A stretch of 5,513 nt of DNA, taken from Pseudomonadota bacterium. GTDB taxonomy: Bacteria > Pseudomonadota > Gammaproteobacteria > Xanthomonadales > Rhodanobacteraceae. The notes beneath the pieces were generated by a model. It was given only the letters and a program-made list of their open reading frames with translations. It ran no database searches and was not told where the DNA came from. Positions 1 to 5,513 of this stretch are shown in pieces (positions within the stretch are counted from its first letter, which is position 1; each line of letters opens with the position of its first letter). The DNA lies in NCBI GenBank assembly GCA_021787175.1, contig JAJYMF010000232.1, forward strand, positions 1-5,513. The letters run 5' to 3'. Position numbers and translations under genes: made by a program.

Positions 1-8
1 AAAACCGC

Positions 9-94
9 GTAGCCCGGATGCAGCGCAGCGGAATCCGGGAAGGATGCCGCATCGAGCCCCGGATTGCGCCCCCGTGGGGCTCCATCCGGGCCAC
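9..94. repeat. REP-like interspersed repeat made of two adjacent hairpins
   Basis: Two successive palindromes share the same arms. CCCGGAT at 13-19 pairs with ATCCGGG at 33-39, and CCCGGAT at 58-64 pairs with ATCCGGG at 84-90. The outer ends also pair: GTAGCCCGGATG (9-20) matches the reverse complement of 83-94 except at one position. The whole unit could therefore fold as two small hairpins or as one long one. I recognise the GTAGCCCGGATG...AATCCGGG consensus as a dispersed intergenic repeat of gammaproteobacteria. That it resembles REP doublets (REPINs) moved by a REP-associated transposase is inference. It lies in the spacer beyond the fadE stop and no protein is supported here. Confidence 0.75.
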
Positions 95-125
95 CCATCG
101 CGTCGATTGAACGCAACGTGGTATC

Positions 126-174
126 AGAACTTGCGAAGCCATCTCGTCGCGCAGCCGATGGATTCGCAAGTTCT
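126..174. terminator. Long stem-loop at the fadE stop codon (possible terminator or 3' protective hairpin)
   Basis: Arms 126-143 and 157-174 are 18 bp long and complementary at 17 of 18 positions; the only mismatch is G138 against A162. They enclose a 13-nt loop (144-156). The right arm ends on the last base of the fadE stop (TGA on the minus strand, 176-174), so the hairpin begins immediately at the end of translation. No T-run follows on the minus strand after 126, so it is not a canonical intrinsic terminator. Being symmetric, it could also act on transcripts arriving from the left. A role in RNA 3'-end stabilisation or termination is inference. Confidence 0.55.
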
Positions 175-2633
175 CAGCGCAGCTGGCGATAGACCGCGGG
201 ATCGAAAGCATCCACCTGCACCACCTCGTCACGCGCCGCGCGCGCTTCGTTGAGGCGCTCGTACTCGTCGCGGGTGATCACGCCGGCGACGAGACCCAGC
301 TCGTCGAGCATGTCGCCGGGCGCACGCGGCAGTCGGCCCGCGCGCACGGCGTCGCGCAGCTTGGTTTCGACCGGCAGCGCGCGCACCGCCTTGGCCAGCG
401 CGGCTTCCAGCGTGCCGAGGCCGGGTTCGTCCGCGGGCGGCACGAACACGTCATCGCTCAGCCAGGTACGCGCGGTGTGGTCCTCGAGGATCGCCCGCGC
501 GACGCGCCGGGTAAGCCGGTCCGCCGGCGGACGGAAGCGCAGCCCGAGCGGAAACACCAGCGCGCGCGCCAGCCACGCCGCCGGCCGCGCCGGCAGGTTG
601 TCGAGCACGCCGGCCAAGGCATCCTGGATGCGGACCAGGCTGGTTTCCAGCGACCAGCGGCACAGGTCCAGCCGCTCCGGATGCTGCGGCTCGTCGTGGT
701 AGCGCTTCAGCGCCGCCGAGGCGATCACCATCCACGCCAGCGCGTCGGCCAGTCGGCCCGAGAGCATCTCGCGGCGCTTCAGCGCGCCGCCCAGGGTGCC
801 CATCGCGAGATCCGAGGTGAACGCGAACGCCGCCGAGAAACGCGTCAGATGCTGCACGTAGCGCCGCGTTTCCGCAGCGCCCGCGGCGGATGCCAGACGG
901 CTGCCGGTCAGCGCCAGCAGCAGCGCGCGCGCCGCGCAGGTGAAGACGAAACCGGCGTGGCCGAAGATCGCGCGGTCGAAGCGCGCGAGGTCGTTGCCTG
1001 ACACCGCGGCGATCTCCTGCTGCACGAACGGATGGCAGCGGATCGCGCCCTGGCCGTAGACGATCATCGAGCGCGTCAGGATGTTGGCGCCCTCGACGGT
1101 GATCGCGATCGGCACCGCCATCCAGGCGCGCGACAGCGTGTTGCGCGGACCGCGCTGGATCGCCGCTCCGGCACGGATGTCCATGGCGTCGGCGATCACC
1201 CCGCGCATGGCGTCGGTGAGGTAGGCCTTGGCGATCGAGCCCAGCACCGCCGGTCGCTCGCCGGCGTCCAGTGCGCCGCAGGTGAGCGTGCGCGTGGCGG
1301 TCATCAGGTAGGTCATGCCGGCGATGCGCGCAAGCGGCTCCTCGATGCCCTCGAAGCGGCCGATCGGGGTGTCGAACTGCTCGCGCACGGTGGCGTAGGC
1401 GCCGACGATGCGGGTCGCCATCTGCGCCGCGCCCACGCTCAGCGCAGGCAGCGAGATCGAGCGCCCCGCGGCCAGCGACTCCATCAGCATGCGCCAGCCT
1501 TTGCCGATGCCGTCGACGCTGCCGATGATCGCGTCCAGCGGCGCCCACACGTCGCGGCCGACGATCGGGCCGTTCATGAACGGCACGCCCATCGGATCGT
1601 GGCGCTGGCCGATCTCGATGCCCGGCAGGTCGCGCGGAATCAGCGCGCAGGTGATGCCGAGGTCGCCGTCGCGGCGGTAACCGTCGCTGTCGCGCAGCGT
1701 CTCCGGCAGTTCGTCGGCCAGCAGCTTTTGCGGATCGCGCAGGCGGAAGGCCAGCCCGATCAGGGTCGCCACCGGTGCCAGGGTGATGTAGCGCTTGCGC
1801 CAGTTCAGGCGCATGCCCAGCACGCGCCGTCCGTCCACCGTGCGCGCCTCGACGACGCCCAGCGACTGCGTGGCGGCGGCGTCCGAGCCGGCCTCGGGGC
1901 CGGTCAGTGCGAAGCAGGGGATCTCCTCGCCGCGCGCCAGCCGCGGCAGATAGCGCTGCTTCTGCTCGGCGGTTCCGTAGTGCAGCAGCAGCTCGGCCGG
2001 GCCCAGCGAGTTGGGCACCATCACCGTCACCGCGGCGGTGACCGAGCGGCTGGCGATGCGGGTGACCACGCGCGAGTGGCCGATCTCGGAGAACCCCAGG
2101 CCGCCGAACTCGGGCGGAATGATCATGCCGAAGAAGCGCTCGCGCTTGAGAAACTCCCAGACCGCGGGTGGCAGATCGCGGTCCTGCTGGATCTGCCAGT
2201 CGTCGAGCAGGCGGCACAGCGCATCCACCGGGCCGTCGAGAAAGGCCTGTTCGCGCGCATCGAGCGGCCGGCATTCAAAGTCCAGCAGTCGCTGCCAGCG
2301 CGGACGCCCCGAGAACAGTTCGCCGTCCCACCACACGGTGCCGGCGTCGAGCGCGATGCGTTCGGTATCGCCCAGCCGCGGCAGCACCCGCGCCATCAGC
2401 CGCATCAGCGGCGGCGACAGCAGCGCGCGGCGCAGGGGCGTGCGTGCGCCGAGCAGCGCCAGCGCGGCGGCGAAGAGGCATACGCCGATGAACAGTCCGT
2501 GCGGCGCGGCGCCGGCCTGCGCCCAGGCGGCCAGCAACACCGTGGTCGCCAGCACCCAGGCCCACCAGACGCGGCCGAGGAACAGCAGCGCCAGCAGCAG
2601 CACCAAGGCCAGCACGATCGCCCCAACGGTCAT
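174..2633 (-). CDS. fadE: Membrane-anchored acyl-CoA dehydrogenase, FadE type
   Basis: This 819-residue protein is close in length to E. coli FadE (814). FadE is the FAD-dependent enzyme that oxidises acyl-CoA to trans-2-enoyl-CoA, the first step of beta-oxidation. Residues about 1-62 are strongly hydrophobic, with two or three likely membrane segments, as in FadE. The dehydrogenase core follows: an N-terminal helical domain including IIPPEFGGLGFSE (171-183), the middle domain motif FALTGPEAGSD (241-251), and the C-terminal helical domain with TVEGANILTR (512-521), whose Glu514 is in the region expected for the catalytic base. A C-terminal extension of about 280 residues matches the FadE-specific DUF1974 region. 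I chose the ATG at 2633 because AGGGAGG (2646-2640) sits 6 nt upstream and the hydrophobic segment starts at once. An in-frame start at 2681 would add 16 residues of Arg/Cys-rich sequence. No frameshift is seen. The stop is TGA at 176-174, and the gene appears monocistronic and divergent from the AMP nucleosidase gene. Confidence 0.95.
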   Translation of the reverse strand: MTVGAIVLALVLLLALLFLGRVWWAWVLATTVLLAAWAQAGAAPHGLFIGVCLFAAALALLGARTPLRRALLSPPLMRLMARVLPRLGDTERIALDAGTVWWDGELFSGRPRWQRLLDFECRPLDAREQAFLDGPVDALCRLLDDWQIQQDRDLPPAVWEFLKRERFFGMIIPPEFGGLGFSEIGHSRVVTRIASRSVTAAVTVMVPNSLGPAELLLHYGTAEQKQRYLPRLARGEEIPCFALTGPEAGSDAAATQSLGVVEARTVDGRRVLGMRLNWRKRYITLAPVATLIGLAFRLRDPQKLLADELPETLRDSDGYRRDGDLGITCALIPRDLPGIEIGQRHDPMGVPFMNGPIVGRDVWAPLDAIIGSVDGIGKGWRMLMESLAAGRSISLPALSVGAAQMATRIVGAYATVREQFDTPIGRFEGIEEPLARIAGMTYLMTATRTLTCGALDAGERPAVLGSIAKAYLTDAMRGVIADAMDIRAGAAIQRGPRNTLSRAWMAVPIAITVEGANILTRSMIVYGQGAIRCHPFVQQEIAAVSGNDLARFDRAIFGHAGFVFTCAARALLLALTGSRLASAAGAAETRRYVQHLTRFSAAFAFTSDLAMGTLGGALKRREMLSGRLADALAWMVIASAALKRYHDEPQHPERLDLCRWSLETSLVRIQDALAGVLDNLPARPAAWLARALVFPLGLRFRPPADRLTRRVARAILEDHTARTWLSDDVFVPPADEPGLGTLEAALAKAVRALPVETKLRDAVRAGRLPRAPGDMLDELGLVAGVITRDEYERLNEARAARDEVVQVDAFDPAVYRQLR

Positions 2634-2781
2634 CGGCAACCTCCCTGCGCAAGCAGCCACGCGGCATGGCCGCCCGCGCACCTTAGGCTAGACTGGCATC
2701 GGTTACCAAGTCGTCAATCGGCCGGTGCGGCGTCGCCGGCGCCGCATTCGCACAGCGCGGATGCACAGCCCGGTGCCTCCC
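2634..2781. promoter_or_regulatory. Divergent intergenic region between fadE and the AMP nucleosidase gene
   Basis: These 148 bp must carry the fadE promoter and probably the amn promoter. A strong fadE Shine-Dalgarno, AGGGAGG on the minus strand, lies at 2646-2640. The AT-richer core is about 2683-2718. On the plus strand TAGACT (2689-2694) matches four of six -10 positions but has no convincing -35. On the minus strand TTGACG (2717-2712) is a good -35 by itself, but the nearest TA..T hexamer (TAGCCT, 2690-2685) would need a 21-nt spacer. No clear fatty-acid regulator operator (FadR or PsrA palindrome) was recognised. Promoter placement is tentative. Confidence 0.35.
2640..2646 (-). promoter_or_regulatory. 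Ribosome binding site that sets the fadE start
   Basis: AGGGAGG on the minus strand, 6 nt before the ATG at 2633. It is close to the anti-Shine-Dalgarno complement and well spaced. It is the main reason to prefer this start over the upstream in-frame codon at 2681. Confidence 0.75.
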
Positions 2782-3567
2782 ATGAAGGACAAGCACGACA
2801 TCGTCACCAACTGGCTGCCGCGCTACACCGGCGTCCCCGCCGACCAGCTCGGCCCGCACATCCTGCTGACCAACTTCGGCCTCTACGTCGAGCGCTTCGC
2901 CGAATGGCATGGCGTCGAGGTGCTGGGCCGCGACCGGCCGATGCCCAACGCCACGGCCGACGGCATCAGCATGATCAACTTCGGCATGGGCAGCCCCAAC
3001 GCCGCCACGGTGATGGATCTGCTCAGCGCGATCGCGCCCAAGGCCTGCCTGTTCCTCGGCAAGTGCGGCGGACTCAAGCGCAAGAACCAGCTCGGCGACC
3101 TGGTGCTGCCGATCGCGGCGATTCGCGGCGAAGGCACCAGCAACGACTACCTGCCGCCGGAAGTACCGGCGCTGCCGGCATTCCAGCTGCAGCGCGGCGT
3201 GTCGACGATGATCCGCGACCTCGGCCACGACTACTGGACCGGCACCGTCTACACCACCAATCGCCGCGTCTGGGAACACGACGAGGCGTTCAAGGAAACC
3301 CTGCGCCGGACGCGCTGCATGGCGATCGACATGGAAACCGCCACCGTGTTCGCGGTCGGCTTCGCCAATCACATCCCGACCGGCGCGCTGCTGCTGGTGT
3401 CGGACCAGCCGATGATCCCCGAGGGCGTCAAGACCGAGGCCAGCGACCGCAAGGTGACCGGCGAGTTCGTCGACGCGCACATCCGCATCGGCATCGAGGC
3501 GCTGAAGCTGATCCGCCGCAACGGCAAGAGCGTCAAGCACCTGCGCTTCGAGGAAGAGCTCGACTGA
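2782..3567 (+). CDS. amn: AMP nucleosidase, short form (PNP/UDP phosphorylase superfamily)
   Basis: The 261-residue product matches the short AMP nucleosidase family. The annotated reaction is hydrolysis of AMP to adenine and ribose 5-phosphate in the cytoplasm, part of purine turnover. Visible motifs are NWLPRYTG (10-17), RDRPMPNATADG (50-61), the glycine-rich GMGSPNA (68-74), FLGKCGG (91-97), the superfamily ribose-binding-type AIDMETAT (181-188) and LLVSDQP (204-210), whose Asp208 is the likely catalytic acid. The N-terminal domain of about 180-200 residues found in the 484-residue E. coli Amn is absent, so allosteric control by ATP or phosphate need not apply. The start at ATG 2782 (MKDKHDIV) fits family N-termini as I remember them, although no good ribosome site precedes it. 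In-frame alternatives are ATG 2761 and GTG 2725; they add 7 or 19 residues, Arg-rich in the longest form. The stop is TGA at 3565-3567. The last 35 bp are overlapped on the other strand by the extended frame of the small membrane protein. The specificity is by family; another nucleosidase substrate is possible. Confidence 0.9.
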   Translation: MKDKHDIVTNWLPRYTGVPADQLGPHILLTNFGLYVERFAEWHGVEVLGRDRPMPNATADGISMINFGMGSPNAATVMDLLSAIAPKACLFLGKCGGLKRKNQLGDLVLPIAAIRGEGTSNDYLPPEVPALPAFQLQRGVSTMIRDLGHDYWTGTVYTTNRRVWEHDEAFKETLRRTRCMAIDMETATVFAVGFANHIPTGALLLVSDQPMIPEGVKTEASDRKVTGEFVDAHIRIGIEALKLIRRNGKSVKHLRFEEELD

Positions 3568-4162
3568 GCACCTGCAAGGCAATCGCCGCGAACGGCCCGA
3601 GCCAAGGTTCCTCCGGACCCGCCCGGATCGGCGCGACGATGACGTGGCGGACGGGAATGCGAGGCGCACGTGCTCCAGTTGTCATCCCGAGACCGAAGGC
3701 CGAAGGATCCGGCCGCACGGCCTCACCCCAAGAACGACGTCTCCCTGCACGAAAGTGCCCTTCGCTGCGCTCAGGGTGACACCCAAAGCTAAAGACCACA
3801 CGCTGCGCCAGGGTGACACCCAAAGCAAAGACCACACGTTGCGCCGGGGTGACTCCAGGAGCGCGGTTGCTGAGCGTTGCGAAGGCCCTGCACAACGACG
3901 CCGACCGGCCGCCACGCCCCGTCGGCGGATTGCGGCTCCCCGGCGAGTGCGCGCTGCGCCGCGCGATCCAGTCCCAGGCCAGCCACGTCACGCCCCAGTA
4001 CGGAAAGATTCCGTACAGCGTGTCGCTGACCGAATGCGAACGCGCGTCCACGGCGATGAAGACCTGCACCGTGAACGCCAGCGCCGTCAGCGTGGGCAGC
4101 CAGCCGACCACCGAAACCGGTCGATGCAGCCAGCCCATCGGGACGAACCATCGCGCCGGCAT
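3533..4162 (-). CDS. Small membrane protein with a repeat-derived C-terminal extension
   Basis: The frame from ATG 4162 encodes 209 residues, but only about the first 75-85 look like a real protein. Residues 1-70 start MPARWFVP and contain a hydrophobic segment at about 15-38, a polar stretch with the motif SHSVSDTLYGIFPYW (42-56), and a second hydrophobic segment at about 49-67 ending WIARRS. I take it for a conserved hypothetical two-helix membrane protein of under 100 residues, as seen in Lysobacterales; no function is known to me. From about residue 86 the frame enters interspersed repeats and reads GVTPAQRVVFAL, GVTLAQRVVFSF and then GCHPERSEG. It finally crosses spacer and the antisense 3' end of amn, stopping at 3535-3533. 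The ancestral stop was probably lost or displaced by repeat insertion. GGGA at 4173-4170 is a weak ribosome site about 7 nt upstream. An earlier in-frame start (4225) adds 21 residues that look non-coding. glmU lies 83 bp upstream on the same strand, so cotranscription is possible. Confidence is high for the N-terminal part and low for translation of the tail. Confidence 0.6.
   Translation of the reverse strand: MPARWFVPMGWLHRPVSVVGWLPTLTALAFTVQVFIAVDARSHSVSDTLYGIFPYWGVTWLAWDWIARRSAHSPGSRNPPTGRGGRSASLCRAFATLSNRAPGVTPAQRVVFALGVTLAQRVVFSFGCHPERSEGHFRAGRRRSWGEAVRPDPSAFGLGMTTGARAPRIPVRHVIVAPIRAGPEEPWLGPFAAIALQVLSRALPRSAGA
3568..3680. other. Spacer after amn with no recognisable gene
   Basis: This short spacer lies between the amn stop and the repeat block. 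I see no convincing intrinsic terminator: the small TCCGG/CCGGA stem near 3612-3627 is only 5 bp and has no T-run. The only long open frame is the minus-strand repeat-extended tail of the small membrane protein. Confidence 0.4.
3681..3780. repeat. Interspersed inverted-repeat element of the CHPERSEG type
   Basis: The element begins GTCATCCCGAG (3681-3691) and ends CTCAGGGTGAC (3770-3780). The reverse complement of the end is GTCACCCTGAG, which agrees with the beginning at 9 of 11 positions, giving terminal inverted repeats about 100 bp apart. Motifs such as GAAGGATC (3702-3709) and CCCTTCGCTGCGCTCAGGG (3758-3776) are typical of short non-coding elements scattered through proteobacterial genomes, which translate to CHPERSEG on one strand. 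No transposase is encoded, so any mobility would depend on a factor elsewhere. Confidence 0.65.
3773..3853. repeat. 36/37-bp tandem repeat, two full copies plus partial flanking copies
   Basis: Unit one (3773-3809, 37 bp) and unit two (3810-3845, 36 bp) both read AGGGTGACACCCAAAGC, then AAAGACCACACG, then TGCGCC. They differ by a single-base indel (CTAAAG against CAAAG) and one substitution (CGCTG against CGTTG). A third, partial copy begins at GGGTGAC (3847-3853), and CGCTGCGCTC (3762-3771) just before unit one resembles a preceding unit end. The array overlaps the right end of the inverted-repeat element, suggesting duplication of its edge. Confidence 0.75.
3854..3900. repeat. Degenerate further copy of the same repeat family
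   Basis: GCTGAGCGTTGCGAAGGCCCTGCACAACGACG lies within this stretch; its GAGCG.TGCGAAGG core (about 3872-3884) is like the opposite arm of the CHPERSEG-type element (CTGAGCGCAGCGAAGG on the reverse complement of 3758-3773). This places the boundary between repeat DNA and the body of the small membrane-protein gene near 3900. The match is imperfect, so the right edge is approximate. Confidence 0.4.
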
Positions 4163-4245
4163 GAAACATTCCCAAGCCGTACTCTTGCACAGGGGCTGAC
4201 GTTCGCCGCGGGCGCAACGCGGCAACGGCGAGGGCCGGGCCGCGG
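4163..4245 (-). promoter_or_regulatory. Spacer between glmU and the small membrane-protein gene
   Basis: This 83-bp same-strand gap contains no gene. GCCGCGG (4205-4211) and CCGCGGC (4240-4246) could pair, but the loop is 28 nt and no T-run follows, so termination after glmU is not supported. GGGA at 4173-4170 is a weak ribosome site for the downstream gene. No -10/-35 pair is convincing, and readthrough from glmU is plausible. Confidence 0.3.
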
Positions 4246-5513
4246 CTATTTCGGGTTCTTGCGCGGGCGCTTCCAGCCCGTCACGGTGTACTGGCGCGCG
4301 CGTGCCACCGTCAGCTCGCCCGGCGGGGCATCGTGGGTGATCACCGAGCCGGCGCCGACGGTGGCGCCGGCGCCGATCGTCACCGGCGCCACCAGCGCGG
4401 CGTTGGAGCCGATGAAGGCGCCCTCGCCGATCTCGGTGCGGTGCTTGTTGGCGCCGTCGTAGTTGCAGGTGATGGTGCCGGCACCGACGTTGGCCTCGCG
4501 GCCGACGTCGGCGTCGCCGAGGTAGGCCAGATGGTTGGCCTGCGCGTGGGCCTGCAGGCGGCTGTTCTTGATCTCGACGAAGTTGCCGACGTGCACGCCC
4601 TCGTCCAGCTCGCTGCCGGGGCGCAGGCGCGCGAACGGCCCGACGCGGCAGGCGCCGTGCGTCACCACGCCCTCGAGGTCGCAGTGCGCGCGCACCTCGG
4701 TGCCGGCGGCGAGGCGCACGTCGCGCAGCCGGCAGAACGGGCCGATGCGCACGCCGTCGCCCAGCTCGATGTCGCCTTCGAGGATCACGTCGATGTCGAT
4801 CTCGACGTCGCGCCCGGCCTGCACGCGGCCGCGCTGGTCGAAGCGCGCCGGGTCGGCCAGGCGCACGCCGGCCGCCATCAGCTCGGCGGCGCGGCGCAGG
4901 CGGTGGATGCGCTCGAGCTCGGCCAGCTGCGCCGGATCGTTGGCGCCCTGCGCCTCGCTGGTGTCGCGGGCCAGCACGCAGAACGCCGGCGCGCCGTCCT
5001 CGGCGGCCTGCTGGAACACGTCGGTCAGGTAGAACTCGCGCTGGCTGTTGCTGTCCGTCAGATTGGCCACCCAGACGCGCAACCGGCGCGCATCGGCGGC
5101 GACGATGCCGGTGTTGATCATGCGGATCAGGCGCTGGTCGGCGTCGGCGTCGCGCTCCTCGATGATCGTGCGCACCTGGCCGAGGCCGTCGCGCACGACG
5201 CGGCCGTAACCGGCCGGATCGGCCACTTCGGCCGCCAGCACCACCAGCGGCGCGTGCGCGTCGGTGAGCATGCGCAGGGTGACACTGCGCAACAGCGGCA
5301 CGTCGCCGTACAGCACCAGCACGCGCGCATGCTCGGGGATCTGTTCCAGCGCCAGACGCACGGCGTGGCCGGTGCCGCGCTGCTCGGACTGGTGCACCCA
5401 GTTGAGCCCCGGCTCGGCCGCAAACACCGCGCGCACCGCCTCGCCGCGGTGGCCGTAGACCACATGGATGCGCACCGGATCGAGCATGCGCGCGGCCTCG
5501 ATCACGTGCGCCA
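4246..5513 (-). CDS. glmU: Bifunctional GlmU, UDP-GlcNAc pyrophosphorylase / GlcN-1-P acetyltransferase (5' end off the window)
   Basis: GlmU acetylates glucosamine-1-phosphate with acetyl-CoA and then couples the product to UTP, giving UDP-GlcNAc for peptidoglycan and LPS. The frame is open to the window edge. It is read as A-H-V-I-E-A-A, aligning with QHVIDAA near residue 37 of E. coli GlmU, so about 37 residues are missing, including the LAAGKGTRM nucleotide-binding motif. Counting from the GTG-encoded Val at 5505, the uridylyltransferase domain shows GTGHAV (44-49), YGDVP (66-70), GYGRV (99-103) and NTGI (131-134). The left-handed beta-helix acetyltransferase domain follows from about residue 215, with FARLRPG (291-297), the catalytic-type His325 in NHLAYLGDA (324-332), NVGAGTITCNYDG (339-351) and a basic end GWKRPRKNPK (410-419). 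The length and end match the family (about 456 residues in total). That GTG is internal, not the true start. glmU often follows the atp operon; that would lie beyond the right edge. The stop is TAG at 4248-4246. Confidence 0.97.
   Translation of the reverse strand, partial: AHVIEAARMLDPVRIHVVYGHRGEAVRAVFAAEPGLNWVHQSEQRGTGHAVRLALEQIPEHARVLVLYGDVPLLRSVTLRMLTDAHAPLVVLAAEVADPAGYGRVVRDGLGQVRTIIEERDADADQRLIRMINTGIVAADARRLRVWVANLTDSNSQREFYLTDVFQQAAEDGAPAFCVLARDTSEAQGANDPAQLAELERIHRLRRAAELMAAGVRLADPARFDQRGRVQAGRDVEIDIDVILEGDIELGDGVRIGPFCRLRDVRLAAGTEVRAHCDLEGVVTHGACRVGPFARLRPGSELDEGVHVGNFVEIKNSRLQAHAQANHLAYLGDADVGREANVGAGTITCNYDGANKHRTEIGEGAFIGSNAALVAPVTIGAGATVGAGSVITHDAPPGELTVARARQYTVTGWKRPRKNPK

Noticed and set aside
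451..2274. A 607-codon minus-strand frame inside fadE
   Set aside because: It is a shifted-frame shadow of fadE, Arg/Ala/Gly-rich, with no family motifs; fadE itself is intact across the region.
2683..3669. A 328-codon minus-strand frame opposite amn
   Set aside because: It is the antisense shadow of amn; composition is typical of reverse-strand GC-rich frames and no domain is recognisable.
1032..3779. A 915-codon plus-strand open frame antisense to fadE and running through amn in another frame
   Set aside because: It is an artefact of high-GC codon bias opposite fadE. Its translation is His/Arg/Ala-rich low-complexity sequence with no domain, and it overlaps two well-supported genes.
3762..3853. 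Possible CRISPR array from the 36/37-bp repeats
   Set aside because: The units are directly adjacent with no unique spacers, and there are no cas genes nearby.
4205..4246. GCCGCGG/CCGCGGC stem as a glmU terminator
   Set aside because: The 7-bp arms are separated by 28 nt in very GC-rich DNA and no T-run follows, so chance pairing is likely.
3644..4462. A 272-codon plus-strand frame across the repeats and into glmU
   Set aside because: It covers repeat DNA, then the antisense of the small membrane protein and the glmU end, and has no protein-like features.
5503..5505. GTG as the start codon of glmU
   Set aside because: The frame stays open upstream to the window edge and encodes A-H before this codon, matching internal GlmU sequence; the true start lies outside the window.

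Overview
The window is GC-rich chromosomal DNA that looks like a gammaproteobacterium of the Lysobacterales (Xanthomonadales) type, perhaps Rhodanobacteraceae or Lysobacteraceae. This is inferred from base composition, a membrane-anchored FadE-type acyl-CoA dehydrogenase, a short AMP nucleosidase, and two interspersed palindromic repeat types ('GTAGCCCGGATG...ATCCGGG' and one that translates to 'CHPERSEG'). No 16S or other decisive marker is present, so the placement is moderate.

Layout. Bases 1-173 hold no gene. They carry a REP-like pair of hairpins (9-94) and then a long, nearly perfect inverted repeat (126-174) that begins inside the fadE stop codon. fadE follows on the minus strand (174-2633). 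A 148-bp divergent intergenic region (2634-2781) separates it from a plus-strand AMP nucleosidase gene (2782-3567). From 3568 to about 3900 there is no confident independent gene; this stretch holds a compound repeat with an inverted-repeat element (3681-3780) and a 36/37-bp tandem array (3773-3853). A minus-strand small membrane-protein gene starts at 4162 and runs leftwards into these repeats without a stop, so its reading frame is extended to 3533, inside the 3' end of the AMP nucleosidase gene. At the right edge, glmU lies on the minus strand (4246-5513) and has lost its first roughly 37 codons to the window boundary.

The genes are ordinary housekeeping functions: beta-oxidation (fadE), purine nucleotide salvage or turnover (AMP nucleosidase), and UDP-GlcNAc synthesis for peptidoglycan and LPS (glmU). 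They are not a visible pathway cluster. I see no phage, toxin-antitoxin, CRISPR, tRNA, rRNA or defence genes. The most interesting signal is the repeat-driven extension of the small membrane-protein frame. I found no support for a new multi-gene system.
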